Assembly: GCA_012861695.1 (NCBI GenBank)
Contig: JAAOOA010000478.1
Coordinates: forward strand, 242,841-306,840
Direction: 5' to 3'
Length of the DNA: 64,000 nucleotides
Origin: Trematomus loennbergii
Lineage: Eukaryota > Chordata > Actinopteri > Perciformes > Nototheniidae
Under the pieces are notes generated by a model. It did no database searches. It worked only from the letters and a program-made list of their open reading frames with translations, and was not told where the DNA came from. Below, one piece after another: positions 52,468-64,000 of the stretch (positions within the stretch are counted from its first letter, which is position 1; every line of letters starts with the position of its first letter). A program made the translations under genes and the position numbers.

Positions 52468-55400
52468 CTGGTAGATAAACAGGGAAAATACTTTTGTTAA
52501 CCAACAATCACATTAAACAGATCTCTTAAAAAAGGAAGTAACTCAGCATTCCCAGAGGTGGATTTCTGTATTGAATGCTGAGTGAATGGTTGGATGAAAG
52601 TTTAAAACTAGAATTCTAACTGATCATTCTGAGGAGCTGCCTCTTAATGTGTCAGGCCATAGTGTGTGGATGTTAGCCCCGGCTATCCGTGAGGAGATTC
52701 ATTTGGATTATGTCGGAAGACTTTAATGTCTAAACTATGAATTAAGGTTTCAGATTAGAAAATGACCTCAGCATGATATGTTTAGTATGATTATAATGTT
52801 GTAACGAGAGAAGGTAAAAACCCTGTATAAGTGTGGACCATTTTCTTCCAATAAACTGATCCCACCTTTTGGATTGGGACAACTTAAAAGACATCTGCGC
52901 TCTCCTCTCCTGCTTCAGAGGTCAGATTGCACACTGCCACACTCACACTTAGGTAGGGCCACACCTCATTTACTGATATCAAAGTCCTTCGGGATCGCTT
53001 AAACAGATTTAGTGGGTCGTCTGAATTGAAACAGCAGTTAATTGAACCTGGTTCTTCAGGGAGTTAGTAGAGGTGAGATCTTGCTGACGTTGGTGGATCT
53101 GAGCCAAGCAGTAAACTTACATAGACTCAATAATTTCTGTTAGGTCAATTAGTAGGTCTGAGTCATTTGCCGGAATAAATTATCAGCCCTCCCGACTCCG
53201 ACACTATGAGATGGAGCTTTAGAGTTATCCAGTCTATCACTGGGTCTGAGCTCAGGTGGAGTCTTTACCTTCCAGTGGCACGCGACGATTCCAGACTTCC
53301 TTTCCACCTTGGTCATGGACCTTCAAAACCACTCTCTCTGTTCCTGTCTTCAGGAAAACTTCAAATATCGGAGGGTAATCTGGTCCAAAACTTGAGTCAA
53401 ATGTTGTACTCTGCAAACCAGAAGCAGAAGTTAAATGTTTATCTTTCCTGATTGTGGATCCACATGCAGATAAACGTGTGTTAATGATCATTGTGTTTCT
53501 TTAGAGGAGCATCAGTGACTCACCTTAGGCTGTATATAGAAGTCCTCAGGTTCACAGTGCACACTGTAACTGTGATCAATAACCAGCTCACAGTCGGAGG
53601 AGATCTTGATGTGCACAGCACTTCCTTGTTTGTCAGCAACCTTCAGTAACAGGACATTTTGATCACTTTAGTTCATGTTCTCATAGTCAGGGAACATTCA
53701 TTTAAAGATAACATCTAAAAACAACAAATGGTGACGGACCTGCTCCGCAGAGTGATGAGATTCACAATCAATTACAAACATAATTAAAGCTGCAAGCAGC
53801 GTTGAGCGGGTCTTCGACGCTCCGCAGGCTGTTGTCCGCACGTCGAGGTGTGTGTGTAGGTGTCTCGAGGACTCGGCCGTTGGCAAACGTGGGAAGTTTC
53901 AGGCCGATCGGAAAACGTACATGGGAGTTACAGCAGTATCATACAGTAAACATTGTGTTTGATGGCGAGTGATCTATCGCCATGGCAACGGCATTTGATG
54001 ACACCCCATAATACGCTTAGATGTGTTGAGGGCTGCATCGTTATCAAACCTGTAAAGTTGTGTGCCGTTTGGAGCATGTTAACTGGAGTTATGAGAAAAC
54101 CGTGTTTCACGGCGACCATTTTGTTACCATAGCAACGACATTTGACGAATCTAAAAACTGACACATATATGTCTCGAGGGCTTGGCGGTTAGCACACATG
54201 TGAAATTTGAACACTTTTTGACCATTTACAGAGGAGTTAGAGCAATATCGTGCTTAACGGCGGGATGCGTTGCCATGGCAACAGCTTTTGAGGAAAACTC
54301 ACTATTGTCATATTGAGATGTTGAGGGCCGGACCATTAACTGTCATCTGCAGTCTCGTGCCGTTTGGACCATTTTCCATTGATTTAAGACAACATTGAGT
54401 TTTATGGCGAGGGATGCGTTGCCATGGAAACGACATACGGTGAGATCTCAGATTTCACGTAGAGCTGTTGAGGCATGGACCGGTGATATTAAAAGTGAAG
54501 ATTGGGACCGTGTCCATTGGAGTTACAGCGACACCGTGTTTTATGGCGAGGGATGCGTTGCCATGGTAACGCCATATTAAGTAACATCACATTTGACGTA
54601 GAGCTGTTCAGGGCCGCAGTGTTAACCATCACGTAAAGTTTGGTGGCGTTCTGAGTATGTCAATTGGCGTTATGACATCATCGTGTTCCATGGCGAGGGA
54701 TCGCCTAGCATCGAGCGAACGCGAACTTTGGCGCCAAATCACGGCTACGCCGTGCGAAAGAAAAAAACTTCCGTGATAACTTTGAATTGCCCATGTCTCG
54801 AGACGCTACCCGACGAATTTCGAGTCGTACGGATAAAGTCCCTGGGAGAAGATAGATTTCGTGCGGAGGACGAAAAACGTGATAAATAGCGTTTTTCCGA
54901 CGCCAAATTAAAAATGTCCGGATTCCTGTACGTTATTTTATACCCCTCCAAGAGGCTTTTTGGTTTGTTTCCGCACCCTAGATATGCGTAGCGAGTTTTG
55001 TTCGTTTACGTGAAAGTTAAAGTGGGGGGAGTTTACGTTAAAAACGGAAGTGGGCGTGGCCTACGCAATTTTTGACGCAAAGTTCCGGAACCAATTACAC
55101 ATCTGAAGTTGCACCACTTCTGACGCGCGTGCACAATTTGGTGAGTTTTCACATATGTGGCGGGGGTCAAAGATTTATCGGTCGCTGCGCGACTTTCAAT
55201 AGGGTCTTCGCCGACCTAGGTCTCAGACCCTAATAATAAGGATATATCAATCCTCTCTGTATCGAGACATTTAAAACAGATATTTTAATTCTTGGATATA
55301 AGCTATTGAGGAATACCGTTATAGGGATGTTGAATATATAATACTGATCACATAAGTCTTTGAAACACAAAAGTCTGCTGCCCGAGTGTCAAAACATGGT

Positions 55401-58400
55401 GAGTAAGGATGAGATCACGTGATCCATCTCAGGAAGCCTTTCAGCTTTGTGCTGTGTTTACCATATGCCTTATGTATCACAAGTGACACAAGTGGCAGAC
55501 AGAAATACAAGCTGAGAGAGAATCCAAAAAAACAACAACCATCGAACCATCTGAAGATTCAGTTCAGATAGATCTTACTCTCTTTGTGGAAACATCTGTG
55601 GTTAAAAACAAGTGTTTAGTTTGACAGTGAGCATGTATAGAGGCTGACTTTACCTCCTCCTCAAGGACGTTTTTCTGCAGCAGAAGTACATCCAGTATTT
55701 GCTCCTCTCTGCCCGGGGGTCGTAGGAACAGCATAATTTTGCCTTTTATCGGCCACCCTAGAAAACGTTTCAATGTATCGATGATGAGGCCAAAAGAAGA
55801 GAGGTGAGGCACGTTCACCACCACGTGAGTGCGTGTGACCTCCAGCGGCTCCAAGATGCTCAGGCCTTCATCAGTGATGTGGACGACAGACAACAGGCCG
55901 TCCAGGAGCAGCGCTGTGGAGCAAAGAGCTGGTCATCTGTTGCTTTGCTGCTGAAACAGCTTCATCATATTCAATGTCACACCACTTTAGTTCAGAGCTA
56001 ATGTTCATCTAATGTCATTCACTTTGGAGCCTCAATAGGATGCTCCAGTTTATATCCTCCACCTTTTATTCTAATGTTTCATTATTGATCTGCCCCCTGT
56101 GATCTTTCTGGATGTGAGCATTTGCTGTTAAGCATAAACTTTATTAATTATTTTCTAATCTTCAAGACTGCTGAGATGTTTGTAATCTGCAGTCAGAACA
56201 GCTTGACTGAGTCCGCTCTCATGTCTGAGTGACTCTCTAGATGTGTGAAGAGTTCTCTAAAGCTTTCAGGGCGTAGAAAGTCTAACTTTAAATGTTGTTG
56301 TCTGTTGTTTTGTTTTGTTCATGCTTCAGCCAGACTGACAATGTGAAGAGCAGAAAGAGCAACAGATGGATAACAAAGTAAGTATTAATCAAACTGCTAG
56401 CTTAGCATCACAACAGTAACAGAGAGTTAGCGTTGAGTTAGCACTGTTAGCAGCTGAGCATGCTGTGGACTGACCAATCACAGTTTACATCTCTTTAATA
56501 TTACAGAGAGGAGACTGCAGAGGGCCCAAAGACAATCCAACTCTGTATTTAGAGCTGCATTGCATCATCTGCTTCAATAATGATCAATAATGTCATGCAA
56601 CACATCGACTAAATTGACTTTTTCATAATCTAATTTTCTTCTTTTGGGGACAAAACTATTTGAATGTAAAGAATACATTTGGTGTCTGCATTATACTGTT
56701 GCTATCTTTGTTAAACTAGTTTAATAAAGCTGCTTTATAACTTGTGAGCGGTAGTGAATATTATAAGGTGCTAATCATTATATAAGTGTATTTGTTAACA
56801 CTAGATGTCTTTACCTTCCTCTGTCTCACTGTGTGGCAGGTGGAGCTGGACGACGGCAGCTTCAACAGAACTCTTCACGTTGAACAGCGGCCCTGCTGCC
56901 TGCTTGCCAGCTGATTGGAGGAGGCTCTCCCCCCAAGGGACCGTCCTGTACAGAAGCTCCGCCTCCTGAGCCATGACAAACACCAGGCCAGTCGAAGCAC
57001 ACTGGAACTCACCTGGACCAGGACACCTGAACCTGTAGACACACAGGAGACAAGTTACTACAACAAGCCTTCACTGGCCTGTGTTCTGACTGACAGGTGT
57101 TCATCCAGCTGGAGTCTGACCTGGAGGAGGGTTTGTTGAAAGATCTGAAACACCTGATGATTACAGGAACATCACTGAAGATGTGTCCACATGCATCAGA
57201 ATGTGTGTGTACACTTTCATTAAATTAACTAAATGTCTAGTCCAGCGAGGATCTGGTACAAGAAAACAATCCTTCCTACACACAGAGGCATTATTTTATT
57301 TATGTCTGTTGGAAAGAGATTGGATGCAATACCTCAAGGTGAAAGACATGAAATTAAAGGTCCCATGTCATGCTTTTCTGGTTATTACCCGTCCCCTTGT
57401 GTGTTATGAAGCTTTTTATGAATGTAAACGGTCTGCAAAGTCGCAAACCCTCAAAGTACACCCTGTAGCGAGTACAAATCTAACACAGAAAAGACGTGTC
57501 TATGCTGCCCCAGAACGCCTCGTTGGACATTTGTGTTTTTCCATTTTCTTCTTCCTGGTCGTAGTGACGTAACAGCTCCAGATTTCCGCACACACACACA
57601 CACTCACTCAGCCTTATCTTTTCTCAGCCTGGCTGTGAGTGAGTGAGTGTGTGTGTGTGCTCAGGCTGAATTTCGCGGTGTCTCGCTGTCTTGCAGACCC
57701 CACGCAGAAACCAGGAAACTACACCAGTAATCCAGCTCACACTGTCAGCTCCTCGAGCCTCAAAGGGCGGAGCAGCGAGCCGCGCAATGTCCCGCTTACA
57801 CGACACCCAGACCCCACGCAGCATTCTCATCTGTTTGTCATTACTGGTGTCATTTTCTGGTTGCTAACAAACGCAATTGTAACACATAAACACTGATGTT
57901 CCGCTGTAACGGTGGTGGACTCATCAGAACAGAGTGGGCGAGCTGACCAATCAGAGCACACTGGGCTCATAGGAGGGGGGGGGGGGGCAGGAGCTCCAAC
58001 AAGCCGTGCAGGACAGAGAGTGAATACACATACTATACAGAGATGCTGTTTGAGAAACCAATGTGAGTTTGGAACATTGAACAATGTAAATCTAATATAG
58101 TAGACCTCAACAATGGAATTATGATCAGCAGAAATGGCCAACACATGGGACCTTTAAAGACAATTAAATGAATATATATTTTTAATGTGTTTAAAATAAT
58201 GTTTGGTCATGTTATAGAATTACCTGTATGGAGACTCAGTTGTGTGTTCAGGTGAGAAGGATTCAGGAGCCTGGAACAAACAAAGTTATTTATTTTAATA
58301 GAAATCAAGTTAAGTTATGCTAATTAGTCTGGATCATCTGAGTCCATTGTCAATTTCAAACAGGATATTAACGGGTTAACATGCGACGTAGTGATGAACG

Positions 58401-58850
58401 ACCCTGTAGCCAACAACAGTACCAGCCAATCCCCGCACATTGGGGCGGGATATTGTTAAGGTTTCTAGATCAATTGCGAGAGTTAGCACGTTTAACTTGA
58501 CAGCCCTAATAATTATATTTAATTCAGTGGTGAAATAAATATACTTCACTCTGTACAACTGCTCCTCTCTCACCTCTCTGTCTGTCTTCACTTCCTGTTC
58601 CACATCGGAGTCACCTGATGGAGAGAAGAGGTGACACAGAAAAATAATATTTAAACTTGAACAAAGAGAAACATTAGCAGCCAAAATGATTTGATAGAGC
58701 TGTAACAAAATGGAATTAAAATATATTGTTGATCGACTATAATTATCTTTTAAGATCAGATGTAATGTACAATATCTTGATGAATGGAGGATATGGTTTC
58801 AGTACTCACAGGTCTCCTGGATCTTGGCTCTGATCGTCTCATCACTGATC
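52058..58850 (-). CDS. NLRP1-like FIIND-CARD protein, 3' eight exons
   Basis: Eight minus-strand exons join in frame with GT/AG borders: 58810-58850, 58574-58614, 58224-58270, 56815-57032, 55654-55913, 53524-53640, 53269-53410, 52058-52467. They encode about 425 residues: a linker, a FIIND (ZU5 then UPA) domain and a C-terminal CARD. In NLRP1 and CARD8, FIIND cuts itself, and release of the UPA-CARD fragment seeds a caspase-1 inflammasome in the cytosol. Upstream NACHT/LRR exons, if present, lie right of 58850, beyond or within the 59.2-64 kb retroelement-like region. Introns hold a 1.45-kb repeat and a piggyBac-like element. The domain assignment is strong; the name of the paralogue is not. 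Confidence 0.88.
53269..53640 (-). CDS. FIIND UPA-end exons
   Basis: Two exons (53524-53640 and 53269-53410). The first reads VADKQGSAVHIKISS and YSVHCEPEDFYIQPK; the second includes FGPDYPPIFEVFL and VHDQGGKEVWNRRVPLEG. Both are characteristic of the UPA half of FIIND, which in NLRP1/CARD8 stays attached to the CARD after self-cleavage. Confidence 0.87.
53785..55240. repeat. 1.45-kb interspersed repeat in a FIIND intron
   Basis: Starts aaagctgcaagcagcgttga and ends cgacctaggtctcagaccct followed by aataataagg, a widespread fish repeat. Inside, the phrase gatgcgttgccatgg(c/a/t)aacg recurs at roughly 130-170-bp spacing. Confidence 0.65.
55654..55913 (-). CDS. FIIND exon spanning the ZU5-UPA junction
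   Basis: A 260-nt exon encoding ALLLDGLLSVVHITDEGLS, ILEPLEVTRTHVVVNVPHLS, SFGLIIDTLKRFLGWP and the FLRPPG..EEQILDVLLLQ segment. The self-cleavage region of FIIND aligns with VPHLSSFG: the residue before the presumed scissile bond is Leu here, where mammalian NLRP1 has Phe, and the Ser is kept. Confidence 0.88.
56815..57032 (-). CDS. FIIND ZU5 exon
   Basis: A 218-nt exon encoding FRCPGPGEFQCASTGLVFVM, EAELLYRTVPWGESLLQ, AAGPLFNVKSS and VVQLHLPHSETEE, the canonical start of FIIND in fish NLR proteins. Phase 2 in, phase 1 out; both borders are consensus. Confidence 0.9.
57358..58153. mobile_element. piggyBac-like non-autonomous element in a FIIND intron
   Basis: TTAA on both sides (57354-57357, 58154-58157) encloses 796 bp with inverted ends aggtcccatgt / acatgggacct. 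The interior has CA/GTGAG simple repeats and a G run near 57977. No transposase. Confidence 0.82.
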
Positions 58851-58854
58851 CTGC

Positions 58855-59190
58855 AGGGATGAACACAATCCAACCGTTTTAGATCCAGTTTAAAATAAGT
58901 GTTTGTTCTTTGAGTCAGCTTCAGAGTCCTGATCTCATGCTTTACATCCCATCATATTGTTATGGCAGAATGTTTAATACAGCGTATTTCTGATATTCAT
59001 TAATGATCACATGGTATTCCATATGATGTGTGTTACTGAGTTGGGTCACACACAGTTAAAGAGACAATGGTCGTTCTGAATTATCAATAGATGTATTCAT
59101 TTTAAGTGAGCTGACACCGAGGGTATAGGAAGTTCAGAGAAGGCCTCAGGTTATAAAAACAGTAACCGTTGTTAGTTAACTAATCCTAAG
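58855..59190. other. Unassigned; upstream part of FIIND intron or 5' flank
   Basis: No further exon of the FIIND-CARD gene was recognised. Confidence 0.3.
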
Positions 59191-59192
59191 GA

Positions 59193-59537
59193 TGTCATGA
59201 GATGATGACGTTTAAACATATACAGGTATAGCTTTCAGAGAGAAAAACATGTGACATTTGTGTGGTTGGCTGCATGATAAAATGTGTGTGCGTTAAACAT
59301 GTTTGTGGAACATGTTCGTGTGTCATTTAGAAAAGTATATCTAGGCCTGTGTTTCTTCTGTTCTGAGGAGCATTTCCACGATTGGCTGCTGTGGCAGCAG
59401 GTGATGTACTTCCCATTATTGTTTGTTTGTTGCAACAACTAAATAATAATTACTTATCAGCTATATCTGTGTTTGTGTTTTATTGATTCCTCTCTGTTTC
59501 ATTCTTTCCTGTTGTGTTATGCTGGATCTCCACAACA
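59193..59537 (+). repeat. Possible retroviral-type 5' LTR
   Basis: A 345-bp segment with TGT...ACA-type ends (tgtcatgagatg ... ctccacaaca) and an aataata-rich polyadenylation-like stretch near 59440. It lies directly before a tRNA-Gln-like primer site. The left border is inferred; no second LTR is in the window. Confidence 0.38.
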
Positions 59538-59540
59538 TTT

Positions 59541-59558
59541 TGGAGGTTCTACCGAGAT
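59541..59558 (+). promoter_or_regulatory. Primer binding site complementary to tRNA-Gln
   Basis: The 18-mer tggaggttctaccgagat matches the complement of the 3' end of vertebrate tRNA-Gln except at one base. It starts 3 bases after a CA, the position expected behind an LTR. Confidence 0.55.
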
Positions 59559-59559
59559 G

Positions 59560-62500
59560 CCAATGCTGGAGGTTGCTGTGTTCCTTCTCTGGGGGTCTCA
59601 ACTCACCCTGATCAGGCAGCTACATAGAAAGCTGTGGTAAAATCTCAAGGAATTGAGAAACCAGACTTGAGACTTCCACAGAAGAAATGCCGACTCACAG
59701 TAAGCAGAATGTATTTGGAATGAAATTGACTTTTGAAGTTGTATTGGTTATTTTTCCAAATTTAAGAAAAAAAGCAGAGGAGTGGAGTTAAGGCACAGCT
59801 ATGGCTGAGATATGTTTGTTGATTGTTCTGTCTGTTGGTTGTCATTGTTGATTCGTAAAAGTCTTGTTTTATGTTGATAAATGTTTATACTGGAGAGATC
59901 ACTGTATTCTGCTCGTAGTCTGCCTGAGAAGCTAAAGGTTTGACTGAGGGATATGATCTTTGCTAGCCGTAAGGACATGTTATGCTGGAGGAATCACTGT
60001 ATCTGACCTCGTAGTCGTGATTCTGCCTGAGAAGATCCTAATGATTGTCTTAAGGTTCAGAGATTCATTTGGCTGAGGGGATATGATTTGCTTTGCGAGC
60101 CAAGTGCACATCCGGTCCGTTCGGTAATTAAGAGATTAATAAGCCCGATCTGAGTTCAGGGAGTTAAAAAGATAAAACTTGCCTGGCGACTCTGTGAATT
60201 CACTACATACAAAAGTGGAGGTTTCCATGTTTTGTCAGGCCGTAATATAATGTAGAGCCTGTGATAAAGCGCTAAATATTTTGGTATACCATAGTTTGTT
60301 GTTAATTGTTAAAAGAAGCCCCCTTCTCCTGAAAAAGCTGAGAGCTCCAGCCGGGGTGTGTCTGTATTTGTCTGTGAAAGTATTTCCCCCTCTTTCTGAT
60401 TCTGTAGAAGAGGAGACCCTTTGTTTTATCAGCCGTGAGAGCAGCAGTGTGTCTGTTTGCTCTTTTCTCTGATGCCTGAAAAAAGGAGTGAGTTTAAAAA
60501 AGAAGTAGAAGATCAATGAGTGATCTGAAGTTGGAGTGAATACATTGAAAATTAATAGATCAATGTGTGATTTGAAGTAGTAGATATATTGAAATAAATA
60601 AGAAACAATGATTTGTTGTTTTTAGCATAGTTTTTTTAGGATACAGTTACGTCACATTGTGGTTTTTATGAGAAGTTTTGAGAACTGATTGTTACCATTG
60701 CATTGCATTGTGAATTTCATGGTATTTGTCATTAACTAAGAAGTGTACTTAATTATATTTCATACAGTAACATTAAGGGAAAGTAAAAAGAGATTTACTG
60801 AGTATATGAAGTAGCTATATTGAAATAAAAAGATTTAGTTTTATTTTACCTAGAAGTAAGATGTTTTGAAAAGTCTAGAGAGAGTAAAAGTTATATAAAG
60901 TTAACTACTATTCTGGAAAATGTTCCTATGGTTTACTGTTTTATGAGTAACATAAAAAATATATGTATTTACTAGATATAAGAACAACATGCTTATCTAG
61001 GTTAACAGAAAGTTGCTATTAACCAGTTTCAGCTGCAACTATCCTATCTTTGTTCTAAAGAGAACATACGTTGAATTTACAATTAATGTTAAGAAAGTTC
61101 ACAATTGATATCACTAAAGACCGTTTTGGATTAATAGGGCATGTCTGTCATAAACATTCATGCTTAGATGGAATAAAGTGTTGAGATGTTCTCAAAGTGG
61201 GAGTTTTCACAATGCCTTCTTTGTTGTTATTGAAACAGTGATAAAGAAAACTGTTCCGTGATGATTTCTGTAGGTTTTAGCTTTAGTAATGAAGATTACA
61301 TTTTGTGAGGAAACTTTTCCACCAAGAATTCCTTTAAGTGTTCCAAAAATATATTCATTAACTGTAATCAGATTACTTGTTTTTCAAATATAGGGCTGAA
61401 TACAGTTAGTTTTGTATTCTGTTACAAACCTAACCATGCTTGTAACACAACTTGGATAAACAATTAGAAAAAGAATAGAATAAGCAAATAGATAAAAGAA
61501 GAATCTATAGTGGTTAAGGAGGGTTTCCTTGTTTTGCTCATTGACTTAGAACTGAAGTAAAGAATCTGGGTAAACTACCACCATTAATTTGTTTTAACAT
61601 TCACATGTTTCAGCATTCCTGACCATATGGACACTCAGCCATTGTATAACCCGTTGGGGGAGAGATTTAAATTGAGTTTTTCTCTAGTAGCTGATTGGCT
61701 GTGATTACAGCAGCATTGGATAGTTATGCGCCACCTTTGGGTTGTACTCTGAATCAGTGTGTTGGTGAGATGTTGCTCACTACAGAAACAGAAGAATTGT
61801 GCAAAGAACGCATTTCTGAGGAGGTTTTGACATTTTGCTTGTGCCTCGTTGTCAAGGCAACAGTGGTGTGAAGAGGAACTGCAGTTTTGGGGATTTCTAC
61901 TGTGCAGAGGACAACGTGTGTCTGCTGATTGTACCACATTGATCCAAGAGTTTCCTCCCCTCCAGACATCCCAATGCCAAAAAGAGTTTCCTTGATCCAA
62001 CTGACTACAGCTCCAGAGGACAACGAATCACTGACTGTTCTCATTATGACAAGATCTTGAGACAGGCTTGTCTCAGACTGTTCAGACTCTGAAGAAATTA
62101 TGCAATGATTTTACAGCATAACTGCAAGAGTTTTCCAGAGGGTGGTGCAGAACATTATGTTTAGTGTTTAAGAAAAGAGGCTGCTTGTTTAACGATGGTC
62201 TAGAATACTGAAAAGATTAAAGTTTAATATCCTTGTTTAGCATACAATACATCTGATTATTTTATCACACAGAATAATCTTGACATATAAACTGGCTATG
62301 GGTAAAACATGTGGTAGTTATACCATTGTTATCATGAACTAAAAATAAATAGGGAAATAGTATCTGGTTAAAGATGAACGGATTTGATATCCTAGAGAGG
62401 GTTAGTTATATTGTGAATACTTCACAAAGTATTTACTAATGTGTTTTGAAGAACAAATAACAAAAACACGAGTCCAATTTTGTTTTGTTTTTAGATTAAA

Positions 62501-64000
62501 TTGTCCATTACCAAAACTGTTCACCTTAGGTCTAGCTTTAGACTTTGATAGTAAAGGAGTATTTAGGCTTATTTTTATATATCTGACATTTTTAAACATG
62601 TTGGCTATTTCCTAGATGGAGAGATGGCATTACTCTCCAATTGTTAAGAACATTTCTGAAGATTTAATATTTGTTCCATTTCTAATATTCCTATTTAAAA
62701 CGTAATTTTAGAGTAACAAAGGCTGATGCTGAACTTGGAAAACATGTGTTTGCATGTCGTAAACAAAGAGGCTTTGTTTGTTCAATCACCAGTTAAATAG
62801 TAATAATGATTGATTTGGCTAAAGCTTAGTTTAACATCCTGGTGAAACATTATGAGATATGTTCACTTCTAAGGGTAAACAAATTGATTAAAATGGATTA
62901 TTGTTATTATTATTGATTAATTTGGAATATTAATTAAAAAGGCCGTTATCTGCAGGTTCACTTAGGAATGCCTTGCATGAACATTTGTCAGGCTTTGTGT
63001 TTCCTAGGGGCAGTACATTAATGAAGTGTATTGATAATATGTTTGTTTAAACATCTGAAGAAAATTGTGCTGCGAACACGGGAAAAACTTTGTTGCATTG
63101 TTTGACATCAACACAATGATGTCACTGATTAAAAACTCCAGCTGGTAGAATATCAAAGTGCACTACTATAGGACATGAGATCTCGAGACTGACTTAGACT
63201 TTGCAAAGACTGAATGAATGTGAATTGATTTGTCAATTCTGACTGTTACAGTAAAACTGACCCACCGACAAAAGGTGATTTTATTTTGGGATGCACACAA
63301 TGCTTTTGGAAATGGATTTCTGACTATGCCATATTAGTTGAACCATTGTGAGACATGACGCATGAATTTTGTTTGACTCTGCATGATCCCTGCATGGCTT
63401 GATGACTATGTAGCTTGATTTTTAACATTGCTGATTCTTTTTGACAGGAGAAAGTTATTTTTTTTTTCCTTTGTTTTAGGTGTTCCTGATGATGAGTCAT
63501 AGGACTTTGAAATAACATTGTGAAGATGGGTACTCTGAAGTGTCTTATTTGGGAAACATGGTCTCTATGGGTTGGAGGACAATGTTTCCAGGAGGGGTAT
63601 AATGGGTTTATTGTTCAATTTAGTAATTTAATTTCGATGTATTTGATAATATTTTGTTTCATCCCAGTTGAAATCTTTCATTATTTCTTCTGTGACACAT
63701 TGGTTTCAGATGTCTTTGAATTCTTGTCACGTGAATCTTTTAACCCTCACATGATCCAGAGGACAAATGAAACTTGTCGCCTAAAAAAACTTTTTCCCAC
63801 ATGGTCAAGCTCTCGGATTGGGTTCTGCTAAGACGTATGATTAAATGTATTGTTCGAAGTTGAGATCTGATTGGTTTCAGCACCATGGCTGAATAATGTT
63901 GCAGGAGATGTTTGTTGTGTGTTTAGGAAATTGTGGGTAAGTAAAAACACAACACAAACAACATTTCATGGTTTCAAGAAGTTTAAAAATGATAGATAAG
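59560..64000. other. AT-rich region without supported genes
   Basis: It could be the decayed interior of an LTR element beginning at 59193, but no gag, pol or env motif is legible. The longest frames (61635-62000 minus, 63520-63831 plus) show no domain. Stem-like phrases around ctcgagac/gtctcag recur near 62060 and 63180. Confidence 0.35.

Noticed and set aside
60281..60472. 63-codon frame as part of a retroviral gag leader
   Set aside because: No recognisable motif; short frames are expected by chance.

Overview
This window looks like teleost fish nuclear DNA. The evidence is a tRNA-derived SINE, several hAT, piggyBac-like and 3-bp-TSD families, a Ty3/Gypsy element, a Tx1-clade LINE, long GAA, CA and minisatellite arrays, and exons whose split structure and peptides match fish homologues of TNFRSF14/CD40-type receptors, alpha-actinin, NUDT17 and a FIIND-CARD NLR. 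There is no sign of prokaryotic gene organisation. Most open frames are repeat-derived or chance.

Layout. 386-829: two minus-strand exons of a TNF-receptor-like gene. 2293-10395: an 8.1-kb composite element whose ends carry inverted arrays of a 175-bp satellite; it contains a hAT-like remnant and a nearly complete Gypsy retrotransposon (3981-8720, 5-bp target duplication). 10592-12181: a hAT element with a second hAT nested inside, both with perfect 8-bp target duplications. 14299-18640: a stack of short inverted-repeat elements inserted into one another. 19796-21091: the last two exons of an alpha-actinin, minus strand, with a SINE in the intron. 24657-29107: a non-autonomous LTR element arranged LTR-internal-LTR-internal-LTR, with a 0.39-kb inverted-repeat element in the second and third LTR. 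31.4-35.9 kb: a ZMYM1-like hAT transposase gene, split by a 1.1-kb insert. 36.5-42.3 kb: a Tx1-type LINE sitting between two GAA/TTC microsatellites, just inside an intron of nudt17 (42338-44714). 44.1-50.3 kb: minisatellites and a piggyBac-like element. 52058-58850: eight minus-strand exons of a FIIND-CARD protein of the NLRP1 type. 59.2-64 kb: a possible retrovirus-like LTR with a tRNA-Gln primer site, then AT-rich DNA without convincing genes.

The host genes do not form a pathway. All four lie on the minus strand, and two (alpha-actinin and nudt17) are represented only by one end, with no sign of the rest where it should be. The simplest reading is a transposon-swollen region where introns have grown or genes have been broken; an assembly join is the alternative. 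The clearest biological signals are the insertion chronology written in nested target duplications, the microsatellite-targeted LINE, the recombined LTR array, and an innate-immune FIIND-CARD gene with a hexapeptide repeat before its CARD.
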